Shown piece by piece: positions 1 through 9,700 of a stretch of DNA of 64,000 bases. Source of the DNA: Diplonema papillatum (taxonomy: Eukaryota > Euglenozoa > Diplonemea > Diplonemida > Diplonemidae). Both the position numbers and the translations under genes were made by a program. Numbering within the stretch: position 1 is the first letter of the stretch; every line of letters starts with the position of its first letter. The DNA lies in contig JAPJBO010000733.1 of the NCBI GenBank assembly GCA_030068145.1, positions 51,873-115,872 of the forward strand. Direction: 5' to 3'. Below the pieces are notes generated by a model. The model had not been told where the DNA came from. It made no database searches and saw only the letters and a program-made list of their open reading frames with translations.

Positions 1-919
1 CAAATGAATCGGTCATGTGCGTTCCTCTCCCATGGACTCTGCAGACAAGACAAGGCTTCCCGTTCCTGGGGGTTCACTGGGAGGGCTGGAGTTTCAATCA
101 AACCCGAAAATAGTACGGTTTCTGGGGGGAGGGTCTACATGGCGAACCTGCTCTTCTCTTTCTACACTCAACGATGGCTTCTTGTGGAGAGCAGAGGCTT
201 GGGAATGCTTTACTGGTGCAGTTTTGGCGCCATGGTTATGTGGACGTTCGTGCAGCTCCTCATGGTGAACGGCTTCGTAGACAGGTATTTCTTCAACACA
301 CAATGTCGTCACAGCAGACAGCAAAATACAGTAACAAACCTACGCACTTCTTCCGCAGTGAGTGCGGTAAATGGTCCGTTTTTACCGTTTACAACCGTTT
401 ATGTTTACTCATTGGTAGTAAGATAGTTCCGACAGATACCTCAATACACCGTAGTGACCCGAGAAATGCTGCCCGGAAAAAAAACCTGCCCTTCAGGAAC
501 GTCGGGGGCGACGCAAAACCTTCGCAGTTTCCGTGTAAAGTTTGATACCCGATTCTCTGTGGACTATGTGACAAACCACGGAACCCTGTTCCACCATTCT
601 TCTTTTCCGCACATGTCGAACCGAAGCTTCGGCTCATCATGTTTCCTCTTGACATCCACGTTGCAGCTTCACGTGTTCGGCGGTACTGCACAGCTACGAG
701 CCTACGGGTCAAATGGCTACCAATTGCCCCGATCCCAACCTATAGCATCAAGGTGTGACGCATCTTGGCGCTTGGCGCTTGTGCTGAACACAAGCTCGTA
801 GAGACAATCGGCCACAACGTCAGAGCGGGCGGGGTTGTGACTCTGTGCTGCCTTCGACTCAATCTTTGTAAGCTGTTGTTGACCGTCACGTTCCTGGACC
901 CGGAGCGCCTCTTTTCTTT
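1..919. other. Unassigned sequence
   Basis: No reading frame here has convincing protein character; the open frames are short and overlap on all frames. I see no RNA gene. It could lie inside a long intron of the P2X-like gene that follows. Confidence 0.5.
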
Positions 920-1088
920 TACATAAGCGCCAGCTTGGAAATGTTCGACGATGCTGCCAGACAAAGAACCGAAGAGATCCCAAGTGCTGTACCTACCGAA
1001 CCACGTATTGAACGGACGTGAGGTTATGCGGGTCTACCCCTACGACAAGTCACACAAACACAACAGGTCAAAATTCTGAGTGAGAAAA
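920..1088 (+). repeat. Dispersed repeat R1, copy A (left half)
   Basis: This matches the left half of a roughly 285-bp repeat that is whole at 14991-15276, 28691-28966 and, inverted, at 55641-55930. The right half of this copy resumes at 2442, so about 1.35 kb has been inserted in it. The ends of whole copies are imperfect inverted repeats (AAATGCTCGACGATGCTGC on the left, GCAGCTACGTCGAGTATTT on the right), which suggests a MITE. Confidence 0.75.
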
Positions 1089-1106
1089 AACCCGAAACCA
1101 TATGGT

Positions 1107-2352
1107 ACGATGCCAAAAGGGGGGGGGGGGGGTTTGGGCAGATGTTTTCTGGCATAGTAAGATACTGGGCATGTGGGGTATGGGACCCATATCCCCCCAG
1201 AAACCATTTTTTCGGGCCGGTTTTGGGGCCAAATGCCCTCGGAGAGCCTTTTTCTGAGCGCAAAACTCTGTTTCTGTGGGTTTCGAGGCCCCGCACGGTG
1301 CACTCCAGCATCGTGTGGGGGTGTTAACTGTGCGGCCAAAGTGTCGGGCGTGGGCACACCTGCTAGATCCAGTGTGCCACACCCGCAAATCCAGCGTGAA
1401 ATCCACTGACACCCAAAAATCCAGTGCGGAATCCAGTGTGACACCCGCAAATCCAGTGTGAAACCCACTGTACACCAGCTAAAACAGTTCCCCAAGTTGG
1501 ATCGAGTCACCTGTCGTCCAACGCAAATCAATCATCAAGGAGGCGAGGCCCCTGGTTGTTAAAAAAGCTGACCCCAGGTTCTTCTGGCAGTATTGGCAAC
1601 TTTTATTGGCAGAAATCGGCTTGTCGGATCGAAAGAAGTGAGTTTGCTGCTGGTAACCTCACGAAGGCGATGGTTAATCGTGTTCCCTTCTGCAGGTGTC
1701 GCACACGTCCGGCCAGGTGTTCGAACCGGGCACCACGTAGCTGGCGGTACGTGTTGTACGACACCTTTGCCGTTAGTTGGCCTTCTTCGTCCACCAGCCT
1801 GTGCTAGAAGGATTTGTGCGACGAACGTCTTGTGCACGACAGTGTTTCCGTGACCCACGACGTCGGTGGTTGCCTCCACGAGATCGTCGAATGCCTGCTG
1901 CCTCATGGGTCACCTTTGTCGGTCGCCCTCTGTACAGAGACCCCGGGCGCAATCGGGTCAACTCCTGCAGCTTTCATCAGAAAGGCTCTCGTCGCTCTAA
2001 AGTGTCTCCGCATGGAGCCCTGTGACCTATCGTACTTCGTGTGCGTCTTGCCTTGCAAATTTTTGAGCCAATTCTTCGAACGAAACGCATTTACGAGTCA
2101 CGCATTCTGAGAACAGAGTTAAGTTCCTATTCTGGGTGGGTGCTGCCGCCGTAGCCGGTAACCCTACCTGGGGCCTCAAAGTCCACAACAACTGAGTTTT
2201 GCGCTCAGAAAAAGGTTCTCCGAGGGCATTGGACCCCAAAATCGGCCCGAAAACATGGTTCCTGGGGGGGTATGGGTCCTATACCCCACATGCCCAGTAT
2301 CTTACTATACCAGAAAACATCTGCCCAACCCCCCCCCCCCTTTTGGCATCGT
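1107..2352. mobile_element. Foldback element with long inverted arms
   Basis: Positions 1107-1293 and 2170-2352 are inverted copies of each other, about 185 bp each, with scattered differences. Each arm carries a homopolymer run near its outer end, G on the left (about 1119-1132) and C on the right (about 2329-2340). The interior of about 880 bp has no convincing coding frame. The element, together with an R2 repeat at 2378-2440, interrupts repeat R1. It is non-autonomous; superfamily unknown. I could not identify a clear target duplication. Confidence 0.65.
1365..1480 (+). repeat. Short degenerate tandem repeat
   Basis: About five copies of a motif close to AATCCAGTGTGACACCCGCA lie inside the foldback element. 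No function is apparent. Confidence 0.5.
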
Positions 2353-2377
2353 CTCTATTATAGTAGCCCTTTTTTGC

Positions 2378-2440
2378 TCTAAGAGAACCCATTTAACAAC
2401 GGTCGCACAAAGACCGGAGTTTCAAGCGAACTTTAACTCT
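2378..2440 (+). repeat. Dispersed repeat R2 (CAAGCGAACTTTAACTCT family)
   Basis: This carries the shared pieces CATTTAACAACGGTC, ACCGGAGTTT and CAAGCGAACTTTAACTCT followed by A-rich sequence. Relatives occur near 3809-3850, 26812-26830, 26862-26931, 30046-30070, 51020-51055, 53228-53300 and 53858-53940. A conserved core followed by an A run suggests the 3' end of a short retroposon; that is inference. Confidence 0.55.
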
Positions 2441-2441
2441 G

Positions 2442-2575
2442 GAAAACAACACACGGTGGTGTTAGCGAAGTACAAGTCAGATTGTGTTTGTATTGTATTT
2501 GCCCCTCTACCTCTACGTTTCCCCCCTTCCATTCGGAGCATTCGGAGCCAAAGCAGCTGCGTCGAAGTATTTTCT
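2442..2575 (+). repeat. Dispersed repeat R1, copy A (right half)
   Basis: This continues the R1 copy broken at 1088. It matches R1 from the GAAAACAACACACGGTGG segment to the GTCGAAGTATTTTC end, followed by a CTT-rich tract of the kind that could serve as a polypyrimidine tract for the P2X-like exon downstream. Confidence 0.7.
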
Positions 2576-2663
2576 TCTTCTTCTTCATCTTCTTTTTTCT
2601 TCGGTATTTCCAGACATCCTGATAGTAGCAAGAGCACCTTTACCGGACCCCCCAAACCTGCAG

Positions 2664-3672
2664 GTACACTCCTGTGGTGAACGTCAACTTCTGGCAGGAC
2701 CTGGCCGTTGACGGGAACGCCTGGTACCGTGACCCGTCCGCCCCGCCGTATTGCGACCGCCGGTACTACTGGGAAGACTCGAAGGCCTGGGGATCGGACA
2801 GGATCGCTTGCCTCGACCCCGCCGACGCCCCGCGCACGACGTACTTCTACCAAGAGTCCGACAGCGTCTCCCTTGCGACGAGCATCGCGTACGGCACGGA
2901 GTACGAGAGCAACGAGGTGTACGTGTACAAACACGTCGAAAAGTCGATCCTCGTGTTGCAGCCGGCGTACTGGACAGAGCGGGAGACGGGGGAAGTTTCG
3001 GGATGCGCTGCATTCGGAGCGGACGGGAGGCGGCTGGAGAGCAGGGTCAGGCAGCTGTACCCGATGCGGAACGCCTCGAGTGTGAAGTGGCAAGAACGGA
3101 GCGAATACTTGATGCTGTCCCTTGAGGATGTGCTGCGGAGCGCGGGGGTCTCGCTTGACGACGTGGGAGGAGAAGGCGCCCCGCTGCGTCTGCAAGGCAT
3201 CGAGTTGGTTGCGCACGTCGACGTCCGGAACTTCAACAAGCCGTTTCGCGTGTTCGACGACTCTTTGTCGTGCGAGGTGCGGTTCCGCGTCTTGCGCAAC
3301 CAGTTTACCCTCGTCCGGCGGTTCTACGACGGCACGTCGGTCGCAGCCGTGCAGCACGGGGTCAAGATCACGACCGTGGCCACAGGGTCCATAGGCTACC
3401 CTTCCGTCCGCGCCCTGTTCGAAACCCTGATCGTCGGGCTCGGCGGCATTGCGCTCGCGCAAACCATCGCCGACTTCGTCGCCCAGTTCGTCCACCCGCG
3501 CAAGAACCTCATCAACGAAGCTGCGGTTGACACTCTGTACCTATCCGACGCCGACAAACAAGCTAAGGGTCCGGAAATAGACGCCCCGGAGCGAGACTCG
3601 TCCATTGAAGCATCCAGAGCAGACAGCCCAAAACAGCTCAGAAAGAGAAGGCCGCGCAAGGTGGAAGACTGA
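2664..3672 (+). CDS. P2X-like ligand-gated channel, C-terminal exon (partial gene)
   Basis: The exon encodes about 335 residues of an extracellular domain, one hydrophobic helix (about 3406-3492) and a basic cytoplasmic tail. From memory of the family, the pre-helix stretch aligns with P2X receptors: a segment reading HGVKITTVATGSIGYPS occupies the place of the P2X YGIRF...GKAGKF motif, and the helix reads VGLGGIALAQTIADF where P2X has the GSG.AL...CD pattern. Upstream, LRLQGIELVAHVDV and SCEVRFRVLR match the GA.L.V.I.W and YSFRRL positions. Four Cys are visible in the ectodomain. P2X-type proteins are trimeric, two-helix cation channels of plasma or vacuolar membranes. The first helix and N-terminus are missing. 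An AG acceptor at 2662-2663 after a CTT-rich tract suggests an exon start there, with earlier exons upstream of the window. Stop at 3670-3672. It could also belong to a P2X-related protist family that is not a true purinoceptor. Confidence 0.55.
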
Positions 3673-3808
3673 CGACCTGATTCTGAAGGTCTGTCGAAGC
3701 CTTGCAGGAGACCGTTCTGTCAGGAAGTTGGTCAACCCGTGATGGTCATCGATGATGCCACAGCTGCCACTTTGTGCCTGTCCGATGCCGATGAAAAAGG
3801 AACCTTTT

Positions 3809-3850
3809 GACGATGGCCAACCTAAAACCCGGAATATCAAGCGAGCTTTC
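3809..3850 (+). repeat. Dispersed repeat R2 copy
   Basis: A degenerate R2 copy with the core TCAAGCGAGCTTTCGCTCTG lies between the P2X-like gene and its broken 3' copy. Confidence 0.5.
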
Positions 3851-3894
3851 GCTCTGAAAACAAGAACGCTCGAATAGATGTACGGAGGAGCAAC

Positions 3895-4300
3895 TTGCCT
3901 GCCGAAACATCCTGCGAGGTGCGGTTCCGCGTCCTGCGCGACCAGTTCACCCTCGTCCGGCGGTTCTACGACGGCACGTCGGTTGCAGCCGTGCAGCACG
4001 GGGTCAAGATTACGACCGTGGCCACAGGGTCCATAGGTTACCCTTCCGTCGGCGCCCTGTTCGAAACCGGCTTGGCGGCATTGCGCTCGCGCAAACCATC
4101 GCCAACTTCGTCGCCCAGTTCGTCCACCCGCGCAAGAACCTGCGGTTGACGAAGCTGCGGTTGACACTTTGCACCTATCCGACGCCGACAAAACAGCTAA
4201 TAGTCCGGGGTTTGACCCTCCGGAGCGAGACTCGTCCATCGAAGCATCCAGAGCAGGCCAAAACAGCTCAGAAAGAGAAGGCCGCGCAAGGTTGAAGACT
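3895..4300 (+). pseudogene. Partial duplicate of the P2X-like gene 3' end
   Basis: The sequence repeats the final third of the P2X-like exon almost word for word (compare 3270-3672), including SCEVRFRVLR, QFTLVRRFYDG and GVKITTVATGSIGYPS. Relative to the parent a short deletion falls at the start of the transmembrane helix (about 4062), which shifts the frame, so no channel helix is encoded. The copy keeps the tail and the stop region. High identity suggests a fairly recent tandem duplication of only the 3' end. Confidence 0.8.
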
Positions 4301-4610
4301 GAGGGTCCTGTCGAAGCCTTACGGGCTGTCACGAGTGTCAATCCGTGGCGCTGATCAACGTCGAAACATCCCCAACGAACCGCCCAAAGCAGCTCAGAAA
4401 GAGAAAGCTGCTAACGGTAGAAGGCTGGCGTTCTGAGGAGGGGTTTGTCGAAGCCTTGCGGGCTGTCACGAGCGTCAACCCGTGACGCTGATCAACGTCG
4501 AAACATCCCCAACGAACCGCCCAAAGCAGCTCAGAATGAGAAAGCTGCTAACGGTAGAAGGCTGGCGTTCTGAGGAGGGGTTTGTCGAAGCCTTGCGGGC
4601 ATTGTAGACG
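4301..4610 (+). repeat. Further copies of the P2X-like gene tail
   Basis: Two more copies, about 137 bp apart (starting near 4350 and 4487), repeat the sequence around the parental stop: AACAGCTCAGAAAGAGAA, GGTAGAAGGCTGGCGTTC and TGTCGAAGCCTTGCGGG. They make a decaying ladder of 3'-end copies. Confidence 0.75.
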
Positions 4611-5060
4611 ACGCTCCGACGCCTATTTCTGCCTGTATTAGAAACCCATCGACGTAGCCACCCGCAACCGGCCGCCGGCGCCGGAGGCGGCGGACGGCGC
4701 AAACGCCCGCACACGGGTTCCACCCGCGGGCGTCGTCGACGTTCGCCGCCGGTTTGGGCACCGTTAAAGAACTGACCGGTGCGCGTGCGAAGAAAATGCC
4801 GCACCTTTTTTCTCACCGGTTTTGAACAAGACTTACACATTCCGTTCATTCCGACAAAAAATGAATGCGGCCTCAGGTGACAGGGGGGAGAGCCGAGAGA
4901 ATGTGTTGCGGGGCTGTTTCATCGTAAACCGTCCCGCTGCGTGTCCACCACGCTTTTATCGTGTGCCGTTTGCCTCGTTATCCCGCGCCTTGCTCCCCTC
5001 ATCCTTCCCATTTTCTACCTTCCGAGCTACGAGGGAGCGAACCTGTAAGAGTGCCAACGC
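4611..5060. other. Unassigned GC-rich sequence
   Basis: GC-rich up to about 4770, but no frame looks like a protein. I see nothing else here. Confidence 0.4.
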
Positions 5061-5270
5061 TACTCTTTCTATAACGTAGTCTATTAATGATAACCAACTA
5101 CATATAAAAGGTGTCACGGGATAAGCCGGCAGCCGCTGCTTACCGGAGTGCATGCAGATCCGTGTGGTCCGTGTACTTAAAAATTCCCAATGCTTAACGG
5201 CTTTGTCACGTGGGCCCTGAGTTTACCTCCTCAGGTGACACCACTTTATCTTTAGCCATACTTCAACTCT
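5061..5270 (+). repeat. Dispersed repeat R4, copy 1
   Basis: It shares ACTACATATAAAAGGTGTCA, CGGGATAAGCCGGCAGCCGC and TTTAGCCATACTTCAAC with 39504-39650. This copy has an extra insert of about 60 bp containing a palindrome-like CCTCAGGTGAC segment. Confidence 0.7.
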
Positions 5271-5900
5271 CTTTCGATGCGCAGATGCGCGCCTGCTTCG
5301 TAGGCAATACTCAAGGAGCCCGCCAGCTGCACTGTCTAGAGATGGGAAATCTTCTGTGGCCCACAGCAAACACAAGTAAATTGGAAAGGGGTCACGTAGG
5401 CTGAAACGACGCAGACAATGATTGTCACAGGGTTGATGCAATGAAAGCGAGCATTCTTCGATCGCTGCTCTGCTGGTCCAGTTGTTCAAGTCGATATGGT
5501 ACGATGCCAAAACCTTAGGCATTCCCAGTACTTTTGGGGACATTCTGTATGGAAACAAGCTTGCTTGTCTGTATCAAAAAGCGTAGGATGGCAGCGTGCT
5601 GTGCTATCACTCAAAACAGGGGTTTCACAGCCGTGTTTGTGGCCCAAAACGGTTTCCAACCCTGTAGGCAGTGGTAAATGACCCTCTAGTGGCTCAGAAA
5701 CGTGCTCAGGAGGAGGGCTCAACTCCCCATTGAGCTCACCCGGTGGCAGCCCTCAGGTAGGCGTCGTTTCCGGGTTCTTAGCGGATGCGGAGAGCTTCCA
5801 GTGCTGTCTAGCCTCGAACATGACCGGAATTCATATTTTGGCCCTGATAGAGAAGGCATTGATCCACGCTGAGCTGAACAATCCAAGAAACGCTGAAGGC
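5271..5900. other. Unassigned sequence
   Basis: No gene seen. Around 5493-5510 the string ATGGTACGATGCCAAAA matches the outer end of the foldback element at 1103-1119, perhaps a remnant. Confidence 0.4.
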
Positions 5901-5904
5901 ATCA

Positions 5905-6250
5905 GGTAGCCTCGGAAACGGAAGGCAGCGCTTCTGAAGAAGCCGGCGAAGAAGGCGAAGACGGCGGCGCTCTTGGCACTGGCCTTTCTGCAGAAGTGGG
6001 GTCTTTCCTTGTTACTGGCAACTGGGCTGGTGGCCTTCCCTGGTGGTGGAAGTTGGCGGAAGGGGAGATTGTCAGGGGAACATTTCAGAAGAAGATCTCA
6101 GGGGAAGATTCAGGAGAGCGTTTCGGAGACCCATTTTGGGGTCGCAACACTCTCGAGTTACCCTCCGTCCGTAAGGGGTTGAGGTTGCACGACACCAAAC
6201 GGATCATCCCTCGAGATTGACGACAACACAAATACCGGCTTCTTGAAAAC
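5905..6250 (+). pseudogene. Decayed copy of the 5' end of the WD40/poly-Gln gene
   Basis: Positions 5911-5975 match the start of the gene at 6795 (CCTCGGAAACGGAAGGC and CCGGCGAAGAAGGCGAAGAC), but the ATG is absent and later codons have diverged. It is followed at 6060-6120 by the same TTCAGGGGAAGATTCAGG-type degenerate repeats that follow the next copy. Confidence 0.7.
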
Positions 6251-6295
6251 TCGAAACAATCTAACATCAGGTAAGGGGAGGAGACTGCCGGAGAC

Positions 6296-6583
6296 ATGCC
6301 TCGGAAACGGAAGGCGGCGCTTCCGAAGACGCCGGCGAAGAAGGCGAAGACGGCGGCGCCCGAGGACCCGCCGCCGAAACGCGGCGCCGGCGATGCCGCC
6401 GACAGAGGCGCCCTCGCGGAAATCGCGGCTTTGATGGGGCTCCGGCGCAGGGCGGTGCGCGTGGTGTCCGAGCTGCGGGCTTCGAAGAAGAAGGTGGCCG
6501 GCGCCGCCTGCTCGGCCGCCGCCCTCTTCCCGCTGACGGAGCTGGCGGAAGGGGAGACCTTCAGGAGAACATATCAGGAGTAG
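6296..6583 (+). pseudogene. Partial copy of the 5' end of the WD40/poly-Gln gene (95-codon frame)
   Basis: This is almost identical to the first 85 codons of the gene at 6795, with the same 5' leader (AAACAATCTAACATCAGG) and a spacing of 499 bp between start codons. After the shared TELA the frame runs into unrelated residues and stops. It could be translated as a short basic peptide with the same nuclear signal. I read it as a truncated duplicate, but an alternative first exon is possible. Confidence 0.75.
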
Positions 6584-6794
6584 ATTTCAGGGGAAGATTC
6601 AGGAGAGCGTTTCAAGGGAACTTTTCAACAGAACACTCATTACATTTCAGGAGAACCTTTCTTAACCCTTTACGGACGGTCGACATACTTGTGTCGAAAA
6701 CGCGAGAACCCGAGCTGGAGTTCGGACACCGGGGCATCCAGAGCAAAACTCGAAACAATCTAACATCAGGTAAGGGGAGGAGACTGCCGGAGAC

Positions 6795-9700
6795 ATGCCT
6801 CGGAAACGGAAGGCGGCGCTTCCGAAGACGCCGGCGAAGAAGGCGAAGACGGCGGCGCCCGAAGACCCGCCGCCGAAACGCGGCGCCGGCGATGCCGCCG
6901 ACAGCGGCGCCCTCGCGGAAATCGCGGCTTTGATGGGGCTCCGGCGCAGGGCGGTGCGCGTGGTGTCCGAGCTGCGGGCTTCGAGGAAGAAGGTGGCCGG
7001 CGCCGCCTGCTCGGCCGCCGCCCTCATCCCGCTGACGGAGCTTGCCGACAGCCTCGAAAGGCACCTGGGGGGCCCGGTTGCCTGGGACGTGCTGAACAAC
7101 GAACGTCGGTTGCGCACCTCGCTCCGCGTCTCCGCTGCGAAAGAGTGCACCGAAGCGGTTGCAGCCCGCCCTGGCCACCCCGCAGCCTTGGTCTCCGGCA
7201 TGCAACCGGACGCTGTGGACGGTGGACTCGATCGGCGCTGCGCATCGGACGCGGAAGGTTTCTCCGACAACGGAGACGCCCGACGCGGGAATGGTGTCCG
7301 CCACGGGTTGACAGGGCACCATGCCCATGGCATCCAGCCCGGCGCGGCGGCGCTCGAAACGCCGGAGGATGGGCTTCAAAACGCGGGGATTCGCCCGGAA
7401 AGCGCCGGCGGCGGCGACGCGTCCCCCGCAGCGGCAGCGGCCGGCGCCGGGCTGCCGGAGACCCCGCCGGAGGGGCCGCGGAAAGCGACGATTTGCCCGA
7501 AAAGCATCGACTGCGGGTCCAACGGCGACAAGCCCGCGACCTGCCCAGCCGACGAAGCCGGACCCTCCGCAGCAGAGCCGCCCGGGTCCCCGCCGAAGGG
7601 GCTGCGAAAGGCGACGATTCACCCGAAAAGCGGCAACTGCGGGTCCAACGGCGACAAGCCCGCGACCTGCCCAGCCGACGAAGCCGGACCCCCCGCAGCT
7701 GCAGCTGCAGCGGCCGACGCCGAGCCGCCCGGGTCCCCGCCGAAGGGGCTGCGAACGGAGACATCCCGCCCGGACCTTCCCCGCACCCCCCCGCCGCCGA
7801 CGCACGCCGCCGACGAACGCTCCCCGCGCCGGGCCGTGCGCCCGCCGACGGTCGCGACGCCGCCCACCACACCGGCGCGGCTGGTCCGATGCCGGGCGGA
7901 GCGGAGCTGTTCAAGTTCTCCTCGGTCCCGATCCGTCTCCCGGTCCGTCTCGCCCCCCCGCCGGCGGGGCGAGCCGAAGACGCCGGAAGTTTTCCACGCG
8001 GCGTCGCACGCGTACTGCGGCGGAGGCGGCGCGAAAAAACAGATGTTCCCGGCAGCCGAAGCGGCACGGCGGCAGCAGCGGCAGCAGCAACAACAACAGC
8101 AGCAGCAACCGCAGCAGCAACAACAACCGCAGCAGCAACCGCAGCAGCAACCGCAGCAGCAACCGCAGCAGCAACCGCAGCAGCAACCGCAGCAGCAGCA
8201 CCAGCAGCAGCAGCAGCAGCAGCGGAAGGCGTTGCGGTCCGGAGCGGAGAGCAGCGAGGAGGACCGGTTGCGGACGCCGCCGTCGCGGTCTTCCCGGTCG
8301 TCGAGATCGTCGCCGGAGACGCTCGAGCCGGCCTCGCCGGGGCTCTCGTCCTTAGCGACCGCGCCCGACGCCCTCCGCGCGAAGCACGCCGCCGCCTGTC
8401 CGGACTCCGCGACCACGCAGGACGCCCAGGCGTCCTTCCGGTCCGCTTCCACCGGCTGCCGCCTCCGCCGGCCCTCGACCGCATCCACCGCGGGGGACCC
8501 CCCGCCCGCAGCGGGCCTGTTCTCCGCCGGCGATGACCACACGTCCATCACGAAGAGCTCAAGCGGCGCGTGTGAACCCGTGCGCACGGCCGCGGCCACG
8601 CCCGCCTCGGACGCCGGCAGTCGGCCGGCGGCGGCAGCTGCAGGTGCGGAGGGCCGCGTGTCCGCAACGGATCCGCGCCACTCTCCCGACTTGGAATTGA
8701 AGCCCGGCGGTCGACAGCAGCCGGCGTTGGGTGATCTCTCCCCTGGCAACGACGTCCCGAAAAGCTCTGCTGCCGCGAGCATGCGCGCCTTGGACCTGAA
8801 GCCCGGTGCTCAGCAACTCACCGGCGGCACTGCACACGGCGTGCCCGCAGCGAGTGGTCTCTCCCCTGGCAACGACCGTGTGGCCATCCAGAACAGCTCG
8901 ACTGCCACGAGCACGCGCGCCTTGGACCTGGAGCCCGGCGCTCGGCAACATCCTCCCGGCGGCGCTGCGGGCCGAGTGCCCGCAGCGAGCGACCCGTCCC
9001 CCGACGGCAACCGTGCGGCGCCCGTCCCGAAATGCTCGGCTGCCGAGCCGAGCGCGCAACAGCCCACCACCAGCGAGTTTGCGCAGCAGCCCACCACCAG
9101 CGAGTTTGCGCAGCAGCCCACCACCAGCGGATTGGCGCTGGACGAGGTGGCGGCAAGTCTGGCGGGCTGTGGCGAGCCCCGCCAGCCGGCGCAAGGCGCC
9201 CTGGGACCCGAGCGAGGCGAGGAACCGGGCCGCGGCGATTCGCCGGGGGAGGCAGGCGAGCGTCGGGAGACAGCCCCGCCGGCCACTGTCCTGGTGCCCG
9301 ACACGCTGGAGCCGTTCTCGACCCTGGCGCCGTACGGCTACCTCCCCGACAGTCTCGCGGCCCCCACAAACCAGCTGTCCCCGTCCGCCAGCTTCGCTAA
9401 CAACCACCAAGCCTTGACCCACGTCCCGGAAACACTGGATCCCCACTCCTTCCTCCAAGTGCTGGGCGGCCCCGTTGCCGACGGGCTGGCCGTGCCGGTG
9501 GCCGCGTTCCCCGTGACGCCGTCCCTCGGCATTGCGGAAACGGGCGGTGGGTCGGCGTTCGAACAGGATGCCACCGACCACGACTCTTACAACCCGTTCG
9601 ACCTGCCGTCGCCCGAGGCGCCACGACCCGCGAGGCAAGCAGCGCCGTGGGCGGCTGTACACGGGCAGGACCGGCAGGAGCAGCATCAGCAACCGGCGCA

